Origin: Diploscapter coronatus
Taxonomy: Eukaryota > Nematoda > Chromadorea > Rhabditida > Rhabditidae
Reading direction: 5' to 3'
Assembly: GCA_964036155.1 (NCBI GenBank)
Contig: OZ038422.1
Coordinates: 51,173,201-51,237,200, forward strand
Length of the DNA stretch: 64,000 bases
Part shown: positions 37,879-49,800 of the stretch, piece by piece
Layout of the letters: every line of letters starts with the position of its first letter
Numbering within the stretch: the stretch's first letter is position 1
Position numbers and translations under genes: made by a program
Notes under the pieces: model-generated
What the model was told of the DNA's origin: nothing
Databases searched by the model: none
Seen by the model: the letters and a program-made list of their open reading frames with translations, nothing else

Positions 37879-40288
37879 ATGATGGTAACGATTTTTTTTG
37901 TTGTAATTTTCTTATTTTTCAAATTCAGATGTTCACGATGTCAGTAGACTCTGGCTTTTCCAGTCCTTCTTCGTCTACTCAGGTACTAAATTTTCAAGCT
38001 TAAGCCTGAAAATAACTCAAATCTTGAATAAGTGGAACGTTTTGCATAGATTTTCTTGCTATGGATAAGATATGATTCAAGACTTTATTGGGCTAGTTTT
38101 AAAATAGTAGTATTTGATTCTAGCATGTCAAGAGGGATTTTGCTACTACATGATTTTTATTTCAGGAACTTTCGTTCCAGTTCCCGGTGATTTTGAGCCC
38201 GACGAAAGCGCTAAAGATCCGCCGCAAGTTGGTCTATGAGAGCGATGAAGCCTACGAGCCACTCCCCAAAATGGGCACCTGTGACGCTGCAACCCAGACT
38301 GATGAGGGTAAGCTGAGAACATGATTTTTTATTAGACATGAGTGGGACATATCTAGAATAATCTTTAAAATTCGTGCCTGAAGCGTGCCAAATCTTGAAT
38401 TTATTTCATGATCGTCTATTCTTGTTGCAAATTAAAACTTATTTTACTTTAAAATCATTATGCTTCAAAAAGTTCAAAGTTGATATTATTTTTGAAGTTA
38501 TTGATGAACCAGGCCAATAGTCAACGATTAAATTTTTTGTTATTTATTCCCCGTATGCGCGGTAAAACCCGCTTCAAAGGATTGGTCGTTTCTTTTCCTG
38601 TTCAATCACTTTGTTCAAGAATTCATTTGGTTTCCTCCTCGAGCGAGCGTGAATCATTCAGTAGTCAAATAGTCGAGTAGTTAGCGCTGCCGCGCCATTC
38701 TTTTTGATACTTCCGCTTCCCGACAGTGTCAATTCCTTTGTAATACAGTAACGATTGGGGCGGATTTATTTACTCTGCCAGGCGGCTTTCTCTAATCTCA
38801 CTCCAATTCGTTATTCTTAGGCCTATCCTTGTAAGGAGATGTTCTTCCCTTTGTTTTAGAGCGATCTTATTTACTTTACGGATTTACAGAATTCGGGGAC
38901 ATTTTTTTTTTAGGATTCACCGTTTTTAGAAAACAAAAATCTTATATTTAAAAAAGGTATAACTAGCTACGAATAATGATTGAGATAAATGAGAAAATTT
39001 TTAAACTTAAATATAATTTAATTTTAAAGAAAAAATTGACCGACACTAAACTTAGAAATTCCAGAATTTTTCTTCGACCCCGTTAGCTATCGAATTGGCA
39101 ACCGTTTGCGATATTTAGCCGATCAGTTCAATGAGGAATTCTTCAGGCCCGAGCCCGAGGTAGGATTTACTTTCCAAGCAAACAATGAAAAATTCATCGT
39201 TCTTTATGGAATCGGCATAATATAATACATTCTATTGTACGGATTTCGCGCTATTATCGCCTAACCTTTTAAGCTAAGCATTATGCTAATGAGAATAGGT
39301 CAGTGTTGTGGTTGCCCTTTTGTGCCAGTCAACACACTGCGATTCAAGTAAGATTTATTGAGTGCAACAAGTAAGAAAGACAGTCCGAATTGGAAGAGGA
39401 AATCGGAGAGCAGCTGCTCGTGAGGAAAACAGATAAGTAGACTGACTACTGGAAGAAAGATTATCAATCGATAATCAGTCAGTGTTCATAGAAGAGGGAG
39501 AAAAGATGTCGACGGAATGAGCAGTGTCCGGTAGGCGGCACTGGTGGGAAGGGGAGAGTGAGTGAATTGAATAGAGGAATAGAGTGACCCTCTCTAACAG
39601 TTGGGTAACGAGATTAGTTAGGAAAATATTGCGCGAAAATCTAGACAACCTATAAAAGTCGGGATATTGTCCATGAAATCGCGAATTTCTTAAACTAAAT
39701 CTTGAAATGCATTTTCATAAGCCATGAAGTTTTGTTTATTTCAAGTTTTCTTGGATAGTTTTTGCGACTAAACAGATATTTTCACAGAAATGGGATATTT
39801 TCTGTTTATGCGATGAAACCTATAATAGATTAAGGATTTCTGAGAGACATAAAGAAAAGTGAGAGTCGGTTAAAACAAAGGCGATTGGCGATAGAGCGCC
39901 AAGGTCGAGCGCGCTTCAAGATCCAGTTCAAAGTGAGGTGCTTGAGTCTGTTTTTTTTCTTTTTCTCTATCGATTTTGCATGCTCTCTAAGAAGTCCTTG
40001 AATCTAAGGACTACTGTATCCACTTCTTACTCAATATTATGCCGTTTCTATAATCATGGGAACCACTTGTCCAATTAGCATAGCAGTATTATCTTAAACA
40101 CAGGAAAACATGCTCCAATGCTAAATTTTATCATGAAAATGCAAACTTAGCATTGGAGCGGATTGACTTCTTTATCAGTAAATTTGAAATTTTTTTTTTT
40201 AAATTTATTAACGTTATTTAATTTTCAGGAGCCCAAATCCACTGCAAACGATACGTTTTTCTCTCGATTTGTGAGATATATCTTCTAG
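37879..40288 (+). CDS. egl-1: BH3-only cell-death activator, EGL-1 orthologue
   Basis: EGL-1 binds the Bcl-2 protein CED-9 and so frees CED-4 to activate the caspase CED-3. Exons 37879-37884, 37929-37982, 38166-38307, 39065-39159 and 40229-40288 give 118 residues. The BH3 helix IGNRLRYLADQFNEEF (exon 4) has the class pattern: hydrophobic residues at I, L, L and F, the near-invariant L, small A before D, and D-x-F-N. It aligns position by position with the Bim BH3 (IAQELRRIGDEFNAYY). Outside BH3 there is a Ser-rich N-terminus (MSVDSGFSSPSSSTQ) and a basic stretch KALKIRRKL. The start is uncertain: ATGs at 37879, 37882, 37929 and 37938 are in frame, and an upstream ATG at 37723 is open through the same exon. 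AATAAA is at 40510-40515. In C. elegans, egl-1 and dlat-1 are near neighbours, which supports the call. The last introns (757 and 1069 bases) are long and may hold enhancers. Confidence 0.85.
40112..40159. repeat. 13-bp perfect inverted repeat in the last egl-1 intron
   Basis: GCTCCAATGCTAA (40112-40124) and its exact complement (40147-40159) are separated by 22 bases. The pair would form a stable hairpin in the pre-mRNA, about 70 bases before the acceptor of the final exon. Confidence 0.85.
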
Positions 40289-43200
40289 TTCCCTCGTCCT
40301 ATGGATAGTCGTTAGTTAGCAGCTTTGAAAAACTAGAGTAACCTTCGAAATCTCAATTTTACCGAAACTAAGTCATTTCATAATTCATGACTACCGTATC
40401 TCAGTTATTTCGCAACTCTTTGTTTTTGTCAACTCTATTGCCATCTCCTTACAATATGTGCAACGATTTCAATACTTTGTTATGTTTCATTTTAATTCGA
40501 GTATTAATGAATAAAACGTTATTCAATACGATCGTTTTCTTGTCTCATTTGAAATATAAAAGTACTCATAATTTTCCCACGCTTCTCCTCTGCTATTCCA
40601 AATCTTATGCAACGACTATCCCACTTGACTAGCCTAATCTGTATCTTCACTCCTTAAAATCCACATATCCAAATATTTAATGTCGTATCCCAGCTAGGGT
40701 TGCAGCTGTGCAAACTTGTTGGTGAGAACGCTAGGCGTCCTTATTTGTTTAACGCCCTTCGTAAGTTAACAAGTCACTCGCAGATTATGTGCATTAATGA
40801 CAAGTGACAAATCGTTAGTGCGCGGAAATACATTTTAAAAATGTTCGGCTAACGTTCAAATTATGTGCTTAAAATTGGTAAAATGGCTGTATCGTTTTCT
40901 TATAATTTATGAAAGTTGTCAAACGCCGCGTAATCTCTAGGAAGCATTTGCATTAAGAACTATGATTTGCAAAGTCTCGGAACCTAGCGTTTCCAAAATG
41001 TTTATTACACATTCTTCGTATCAATTACCGGATTACTGTAATAATCTGGTCGAGACTCGTAAATATCTCCGTTTACCTTGTCTACTCATTAGCTCGTCAA
41101 CCTGTTACAGCCAGATAGTCAGATTAACACCTGTGCAACACGTGTCAATTAGAGGGAGAGGAAGAATGAGGGAAGGGAGAGAGGATGAAAATTCGTCTGC
41201 GAAATAGCACCCAATTTTGAGAGGTCATTAACAAAACAGTGTGAAGATATCGTGTTGCATAAATAATCCCTTAGCCTGGACAAATAGACAAATTGTCATA
41301 TCCCCTCATCGTTAATCATATTTTTCCTATCTCTCTCGGTTTTCCATTCTATTTCGCCACGTTTTTAGGTCTAATCCCAGTATTTACGCTCAAGTGAGGT
41401 AATTCACTGGTGACAGCTCCATAATGAGGCAATATCCAAAATTAATGGATCTGAGGTGTTCAAGATTTTATTTTTTTGAGATTATGATATTTTATTTTAT
41501 TTAAAAACTGGGAGCGAAAACTAAGATTGTCTTGAAATTTCCAATTTCCAAAGTGAATTTTCTTGAGACTTACATGAAAACCGGATTTCCAATGTATTAG
41601 ACATAAATCTTCTTTCTAGACAAAGCAAGAGAGCTTATGTAATCTGGATTCCTACAAAATGTTCATCCAATGCTAAAACATAGGTCAAGAAACCGGCTAT
41701 GAAATTGCAACAAATTCCTGAAATCGGCTCTTTTCACTCAATTCATTTCCATTCATGTTAATTTGCACATGGTTTCGTGAGTGAGAGGCGAGTGGTCATA
41801 AATAGTGTCAGACACGTTTGTTGTGTTGCGTTTCGCGAGTAATAAAAATAAATCAAGCGGCCGGTTGACGAATCGACGAATTTTGCATTGAAAAGCGGCT
41901 TTCATGAAAGGGTCAGGCAAATCGCGTGCTAATTCGGATACATTGAGATGCTAAGCACGAGTAGTGCCAAGGATTACCGCAAAATTTAAAGGTTTTTTTT
42001 TTGCAATTCTAGTAAAGAATTTGAAAAAAAAACTAATATTTATTGTAAACTTGGCCTGAATATGAAAGAGAACTTTGAATCATGCTTTGTTAAAATTAGT
42101 TTTCATAATTGCGGAAGACTTGTATTTTAATGGCACAACAACATTTTCTTAAAAATTAGAAAATCACCATTCACAAAATATGAACGTTTACCAAAACAAT
42201 GCTAACATCGGAAATCCGCTTATTCATGGTAATTTCTGGTAGCTATCTGGTCTGAACCCGTAATTAATGCGTCTATTGGCTTATTTCTGCTGGTCCGGGA
42301 TGAGGAAGTGAGTCTTCGAGGACAATGCGCAGGAAATGGCCGCGGATTGCAACCATGCTGTTTACAAGTCATTGCGCTCAACGGCTAATATTATCCGCAT
42401 CTAACCTTGAAGCATTCACTCTTCCTTGTGGATGGGAGTACTCTTACATAAGGCAGCTGGCACTAACACATAATTTGTTTATGATTTATTAGAAATAGTG
42501 TCGAATTTACAGTAATCAGGGAAAATACAGTACTTTAAATATCAGTTTTACAGCGAACTTCGAAAACAATATTTATGAAGTTGAAGTAAAGAAATTTGAA
42601 TAATCGTGAAATCTAAATAATTAATTCAAAGAGCTCGCTTTTAAATCAGTTTTCACGTTTTGATTAGATTCCATGAAATTTCTAAAATTCTAAATTCCCG
42701 AGTGACCACCAATAGCCAAATGAAATTGATACTTTATGTTTATGTGATTCTTTGTCGGTTTACATCTCTACTTGTTACTCCTCGAAATCAAGACTTCCCC
42801 TTCTTAACTGTAAAGGCACCGCTTAAAAAATTTGCATTTCTTTCCCTCTCATTCTTTTATCTGCTCTCTTTTCCTAGTAATATTTCACTCTAATTCGACA
42901 CTTAATTCGATGAATTATGGGTATTTTGAACAGGCGAATTCATCCCTTCCTCAAATAAAAATTAAAAATCTTTCTAGAAGGCTGATTAATTGATTTCTCT
43001 TTTACGTCAAACAAGGGTTTTTCTAAACAACGATAAAATTCGGAGTTGCGAAAAATCGCTTTACTTAAGGAAAAATCCCGATTAGAAGGCACTAGATGTG
43101 GATTTTCGGATATTCTTGGATTTATCTTGGCTCTAATCATCCATCAGAAGATAACAGCGAGGAGCGTTAGTCTAGAAAATTCGGAAGATATTTTATTTTT

Positions 43201-43345
43201 CATAGTTTGTGCTCAATATATCATACAATTTATGTATTAAAATTGTTCATATTTTATGCATGAAATGAGAGCCTTGGTTTAATAGGTGTACTGTAACTAC
43301 GTTCATAAATAATTTTAGAAAATTCTCGCTTCATCCATCCTAGCC
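40289..43345. other. Three-kb gene-poor interval downstream of egl-1
   Basis: Beyond the egl-1 3' UTR (AATAAA at 40510-40515) no gene is visible. A closely spaced pair of E-boxes is at 41128-41144. In C. elegans, downstream DNA carries egl-1 enhancers, so a regulatory role is plausible but not shown here. Confidence 0.5.
41128..41144. promoter_or_regulatory. Paired E-boxes downstream of egl-1
   Basis: CACCTG (41128-41133) and CACGTG (41139-41144) lie 5 bases apart, about half a helical turn. bHLH and Snail-type factors bind such cores and are known to control egl-1 in C. elegans. Function here is inference. Confidence 0.3.
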
Positions 43346-45765
43346 ATGCCGGTCTTCGAATTATACTGCTACTGTGTGAGCACGCTGTCGGTGGTACTGA
43401 ATGGAATACTCTTGCTTATATCTTCGCATAAGAGTATCGAGGCTATACAGGTTAATTTTATTATCAACCGAGTAGCTTTATCATCACACACTAACATTGA
43501 AATTGCTACTTATAAATATATATTTTCTTGAAACATATACTAATTTATCTTGACGCACCGAAATGATTTAAAATAGGCTATTTTTTTCTAATAAAGAACG
43601 AGAATAAGTTGACAGATTAGCCTTCAAAATTGAGACTAGTTCCAATTTCTATAAAACATATTTCATAAAATATAAACTCCAGGAACTTCGCTATTTCCTC
43701 TCAAACGTCGCCGTGGCTGGTGGCTGTTTCTCAATTTGTCTTCTGCTTTTGCAGCCCCAAATGGTGTCCCGAGGCTCGATGACAATTCGAGTCCCACACG
43801 GTCCTGCGCAGTACTTTTCCGAGACTTTCGTGGTAGGGGAAATAGACTTCCTGGAAATTTTACTCAATTTGAAGGAAAATTAAAGAAATTTCCATGATGC
43901 CTGAAAACATCAAACATTTCTAAAAAACTTGCTTAATGAAGTATTCAGAAAATGACAGCAGCCTTGTCAATCGTGTTCTACCTTTACGGCACCCTCTCGT
44001 ACCCTTTATTCTTCATCTATCGGTCCATGATTCTGTCGAACAGGTAAAAATTATTAATTTCTTAAAAAAAACTAAATTCAGCACGACCTACGGCCAGTAT
44101 TTTAATCGACGCAATTTACTCGCGACGTTCGTGATAATTTTCGTGTTTTGCTGCTTGGAAGGAGCTTGTCTTTACTATTCGAACGTTTCTTATGAGGTAG
44201 GAGAAGAAAATTTAGATGTTATTAAACTTGGAGATATACTTTCTTTTCCAGAATAACTCGAACTAACGTAATCTATATTTAATTTCCTGAAACATACATC
44301 TTTTGTCTTAAATTCAGAGGAACGACAAAACTACTCGAAATAGGTTAACTTTTCAGCGTGATTCCTTGAAACATCTTATTTTTCTGATCCACTCAAACTC
44401 GCAAAATCAGGTTTATTGTCAGGATCTCTTCGACCGCTTGAACAGGACTTCCGATGCCCTACAAGACTTCCAGGACAAGGTGACAACCAACCAGCAGGGG
44501 GTCATGCCCATCAATCAGAACTTCGGGGAACAGACAACCCAATCACCGACTGGCTCCAATCAGAGCGGGATAGTTTCTGCTGAGGAGGTGACCAAGGTTA
44601 TTTGTCATCGCACTACATTTATTACCGATCCTTACCTATTTTTTTTTTTGCATATTATTCCTACATTTGTCCATCTTCTATTCAAGTATTTTATGACTAT
44701 GACGCAAATAAATAATCAGTTCAAAAATGAGCTTATTCATCAAATTCTATGGACACATAGATTTATCGAGACGATTTCCGAAATCCCCGATTTCAGCGTC
44801 GTATCCCCCTATTCGGCGACGACTATACGCGGAATCCGCTTATTTTGTATTTCCATGGAATCGCCGTCTTCTCGCACGGAATCAGCTATATCATAATCCT
44901 AGGAACGGCGCATTTTATCTTGAAAACGCTCAAGAAGAAACAGGTCAGAAAAAATGAAATTCTAGGGTCAATTTTAAAAAGAAAATGATATAAATAGTTT
45001 TTAGGGCAATTATGATTACTGTAGTTATAAAAGCATGCAATTAGTCTAATTATAAAGATTTTATGTCGAAGAGAAAAGTCTCTAAATCCATCGTGATTGA
45101 AAATGATTCGCATGAAATATGAATTCCCTTGAAACATAACACAATTTTGAAAGAAAACGTAAATTTCAGACGACAATGTCAATGGAGACCCTATCGAAGA
45201 ACGAACTTCTCGTGCATGCCGTCTTCGCGGAAGCCTTCCTGCCTCTGGTATTAGCGGCACCGGTGGCCGCGAACGCCTTGCTAACTGCGCTGTACGAAAA
45301 TAGTCTGTAGGTTTATTCTGAATAGTCAAAATTGTAGAATAAATTTGAGAAAACGGATCATTTGGCAAATTTATACTTTTCAAAATGATTATCTCTGAAA
45401 TATAACTGGTAGATTGGTAAATCTTAACCGATGTTAATAAATTTAACCTCAAAATGGACCGTGAATAGGTCTATGTTCCCTATATAATGATCTTCCTTCG
45501 CCAGAGAATTGCTAAACTTTTGGAATATTTCAAATTCTTTCAAGATGAAAATTTCAGGAATTGGCAAGAGTACCTTCCGATGTACTTGATTTCCCTTGTT
45601 CCGCTACTTTCTCCCTTGATTTCCATCCTCTTCGTACCGGCCTACCGTCACTGCATCGTCGATTTCCTGACTTTCAAAAAGTTAAGGAAGGCCAAACCTC
45701 AGCAACAAGCTGTTAACGACGAAATTACCGCACCCGAACCTGCTTTGGTAGAAGTTTCTATGTAA
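43346..45765 (+). CDS. Serpentine chemoreceptor, Srd/Str-like
   Basis: Eight exons (43346-43450, 43683-43832, 43949-44043, 44082-44196, 44423-44596, 44797-44943, 45170-45306, 45558-45765) join in phase to give 343 residues with seven hydrophobic segments. Family-like marks are the N-terminal TM1 after MPVFELYCY, FLSNVAVAG with LLLLQP in TM2, HGPAQYF before TM3, and TM7 ending in PLISILFVPAYRHCI, which matches the P-x(n)-YR ending of Srd/Str receptors. Between TM4 and TM5 is an unusually long hydrophilic loop of about 60 residues (exon 5), rich in Gln, Asn and Thr, with possible N-glycosylation sites (NRT, NQS). The tail is acidic and Ala/Pro-rich. It is probably a sensory-neuron receptor; Srd is my best guess among related families. 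Confidence 0.8.
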
Positions 45766-46860
45766 GAGGAGTTTTGGAGATTTTATTTTAGAATGCCGTA
45801 GTTCATTTTTATTCAATTTCACTACTTGGCAGACCTGATAACTAGCATAAAATTGATATCTTATTTTTACTTTTGTAAATTTGTAACTTGTTTCAAGTAT
45901 TCTTCTATGCTTTTGAATTATTTTTTTATAAATAAATTAAACTGTCGAAAAATCTTCAGATTGAAAAGACTTTATGAACTCGTAAATAGAATAAACTCCA
46001 TAAAAGTCAACTCGATACAAAACGAAATAAACCTCCGCAGTTCAAGAAAAAACATAATTTTTCTAAAAAACTTTTCCAGAAAGAAGAAAAATGATAATAT
46101 TTTGACAATGAAAATTGACTCGAATATGATGTCTCGTATAATTTCTGAGTTTCATTCTATGCTTTATCATAAACAAGTCAATTTTCATCTTCGTAAACAA
46201 AATTATGATGTTGTATGACGACTACAAACTTACTCTTATCAAAAGAATGTTACAGGTATTTTAGATTGAAAAGAAATGGGATTGGAGACTTTAAAATAGA
46301 TAATTTCTAGTTTTCATTATCGAAACTCTAGAAATTGCATGATTTTCAGTAGAGAAAAATTCAACCGGTTGTAAAGTGGATGAAAATTTTTAAAAATCAA
46401 CCGAAAGAAGGACAAATTAGAATAAATGCTCCTGGATTATTGTAATTTTCCGGTGATAGATCAATTTTGAGGGCTTTTAGAAAATAAAATCAATTAAATT
46501 AATGTTTCGATAAATAAATTGAGTTCAGAGTGAATTGGATGTAAAGCGAATTGTATGGGATTGGTTCTTCAAATTTTCAAAAAATAAGGAAAAAGAATGT
46601 AAAATTCACACAAGTGGTTGAGAGTTAGAGATTCCGTCTTGATTAGAAAATAAGCAATTGGTTTTTTTCCCAAGATTTAATATATTTTTAAAAAATAAAT
46701 CAAGACGGTACTCGAGACAATCTAAATAAAAAAAATCAAGTTCAGATATAATCACGTAAATCAGATTGTCCAAAAAAACCTTTCAAACAGATAAAGAGCC
46801 TTGATATCAGGTGTAATTTTGGAGGAAAATCAGTACAGTACGTTTCAACTCCATGTTCAT
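45766..46860. other. Intergenic DNA between convergent genes
   Basis: Contains the 3' UTRs of the receptor (plus) and smk-1 (minus). The 130-residue open frame at 45826-46218 is AT-driven (Lys/Asn/Ile-rich) and lacks a convincing start or homology, so it is not called. Confidence 0.55.
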
Positions 46861-49800
46861 CTAGGCCTTGGTGTCCTGGGTCTGGTCGGAATTCGCCTCG
46901 AGATGCTGTTCCGCGTGCTCGGCAGCTTCAGATTCAGGTCCGGTACCGGTCTGATCGATTTTGCTCCGTTTCGCGTCAACCTGTTCATCAGTCAGCGATT
47001 CAGAAGAGGGACGTTTTCCACTGCGGGGAGTCACGGGGTAGGCGGAGCTAAAGAATAATCAATAAATCGAAAATATAGATATTTTTATTTTATAATAGAT
47101 CTTCAAGCTCAACTAGAAAATGTTCGAACAATTGCAATTCCAGTTTTCTTGAAACGTACATATTTTTCGAAAAATTCTCTTATGGCCATTTTTCTTTAAT
47201 AGGCTTCAAAAAATTTTATATTCAATTCCAGAAATACAATTTTAGTTCACGTCTCCAATAGTACGTAAAATCAATAATCAACTTACTCTTGTTCCAATTT
47301 CTTGGGATGTTCTGGATGTCCATTCGCAGTCGCTGTCTCTTTGTTTTCGCCCAATCCGACGTCGTCGGGTTTGTCGTCGTTGTCGCCAGATGTCGAGCTG
47401 ACGTCGTCATCGGGCGAGGACTCCTTGGTTGACGATGGAAGTCCTAAAATTAAAAAATAAATAACTCCACGCTTAAGATTTTATCAAAAATAATTGCGGA
47501 ATACCGTCATTGTGAACCAGTTTGTGTTCTCTAATTATAGAGTTTTTTTTAGAAATCACACATTAAATATTCGAAATTTATTGAAACCCACCAGATCCAG
47601 CCTGATTCTTCTCGTCTCCGAACACAGGGCTTCCAGTTGATGAGGTAGGGATCGAGTCGGGGTAATGGCTGAAAAAAATAAACAAAATTTGACCTTTTTT
47701 CAAAAATGCTTGATTATCATAATTTGTATCAAATTCTTAATTACTTCACTTTTTCCACAAACTCATGGATTACTATAATTTTTATCCAATTTAACAAGCA
47801 TTAATCAAAATGCGAATTTCTATAAAATTGTGGACATTAGAATTTCCCTACCTTGCACCAGATTCCTTGTTTCCATTTGCCGGGGGTTTGTCCTTTTCGC
47901 TCGACCCCGAGTTGTTGCTCTCCTCTTCATCCGAATCCGATTCGTCGTAGTCGACCAGGGACTTAAAATTAACAATTTTGATGATACCGTTTTTTAGGTT
48001 CGTTCTTTGAAACTTTAGTCGTCACGTGAGTAGCTATGGGTAACTTTAAGAAAAATAAGTCTAATTTTGAGAAACAGCCATTTTTCGCCGAATGATTTTT
48101 AGAAGGATGATTTCTCAGGAATAGTCGTGAAATTTTTTGTTCAAAAACCCTACCCTGACACTGGAGACGGGACTTGGAGGTTGCTCGTTGTGTTTGTGGT
48201 TCTGTGAGGAGGTGACTTCGTCGTCGCGGCTGTCTGCGTTCTGATTCGAGGGCGACGTCGCCTGAGCCGATTGGGGAGAGGTCGACGAGCCCGAGGGCGA
48301 AGGGGTGCGAGAGCGATCGCCGCCAAGCTGCAAATTGTCGGAAATATTTTTTTTCGAATTTCCTCAAGATCAATATCAGGCAGGGAGTTATCGAAATTTC
48401 AGTCGCCTTTTCCAGATTAACTTTCGAAATACATCTAGTCAATTCAATAGTTTCAAGTTGAAAATATTTGAGTTCATTTTTTCATTGAAATATTCAAAAA
48501 TCGCCTCAATCTCCAAAACTCTGTAGTTTATCTCAGAACAAGTCAAAACTTCTGGCGCCTACCTTGATGACGAAGGACAGCTTCTTGTCCTGCTGGGCGC
48601 CGGGTCCGATGAGGGTCACGGGAGGGTTGTTCGTGCCTGAAAATCAAATTCATAGCCATTTTTAACTTTTAGATAAGAGCAATCTGAATTCTAGCTTAGT
48701 AGTTCTCATATTCAAAATACCTCTGCTTACAATTTTACTCCCTAATAATTTCTGAGTGTTCAATTTTGCCGATTTAATATTTGTTGAATTTTTAATAGCT
48801 CCAAGTTAAAGAAGAATCTCTAAATATGGAACCTGGCGGTGAGTTAGCGTGGTTGCTTGCAGCAGCAGCAGTGGCCCCGAGTAGCACACCGGCGATGTCG
48901 TCATCCTCGTCCTCCATCATCGACTTGCGCTTCGTCAGCGACGGGAACATCGTCTCGATGCCCGACTTCCGCGGCAGCACGTCCTCTCTTTTGACCTACA
49001 GAAAATTGAAAATTTGTGATTTGCCATATTTCATCAAAAATTTTCAAATCTACAAAAATATTGCCAACAAAGTTTCTATTCAAAATGGATACAGAGAACT
49101 TTTGAAATATGATCATTTGTTTCAATTTCTACCCAAAAATGGAGACTAAAAATGAATTATATATATATATCTCATTTAAATCAAACCTTATCTTTCGCGC
49201 CCCCACCCTGGGACGATTCCTCTTCATCGTCCTCCTCGAACCACTGTTCTTCCTGAACATTTTCAGTATTTTTCAAAAATCGATTTTAAAATGTTTTCTA
49301 TATCCTCCTTTTTCATTTTCTTCCTTAAAAATGTGTTGTTTAATTTCCTTGGTCCCCCTTATATATATATTTTTTTTATAAATCCCCTCATCTCTCATAA
49401 TCGACCATCATTTTGCTGGTTTTGTTGCCTTTTTCGATCATCCAACTGATAAATATTATCAGTCGAACGATCTTCGGACGTCCCAGCATTTTCATAGACA
49501 TTTCTTAATCATCGGGGATTCTTGCCAAAATTCACAAATCGAGCGCTTTATCAACTGAGCCAACCGTACTTGTCTTTCCTTGACGAACACTGGACTCGCA
49601 ACTCGGTCGTCTTCCTTCGTCGAGGCCAAATTGGACTGGCTTTGTTCGCGCTCCTAAAAGATAAGGTTTGGAAAAAATGGCTGAGATAATTTTAAAAATT
49701 TTAGATATGAAAATTCTAAGAATAGTGCACGTTTGTTTTACTTTTGCCAAAAGTTATTCGGAAAATATTCCAAATAATTTTCGCGATTCTTGTTATCAAA

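Noticed and set aside
40289..40520. microRNA target sites of the miR-35 or bantam type in the egl-1 3' UTR, as known in C. elegans
   Set aside because: I looked for CCCGGTG and for a full GATCTCA-type seed match and found neither; only a partial TATCTCA is present.
43046..43240. 64-residue open frame ending in a hydrophobic stretch before the Srd-like gene
   Set aside because: No donor leads into the receptor's first exon in phase, and the receptor already has a good start at 43346.
40289..43345. TRA-1-type site (GGGTGGTC) downstream of egl-1, as known in C. elegans
   Set aside because: No match in this interval; the only match in the window that I noticed is within smk-1 coding sequence near 54890.
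45826..46218. 130-residue open frame after the Srd-like receptor
   Set aside because: Composition is that of AT-rich 3' UTR (Lys, Asn, Ile); it begins within the receptor's likely 3' UTR.
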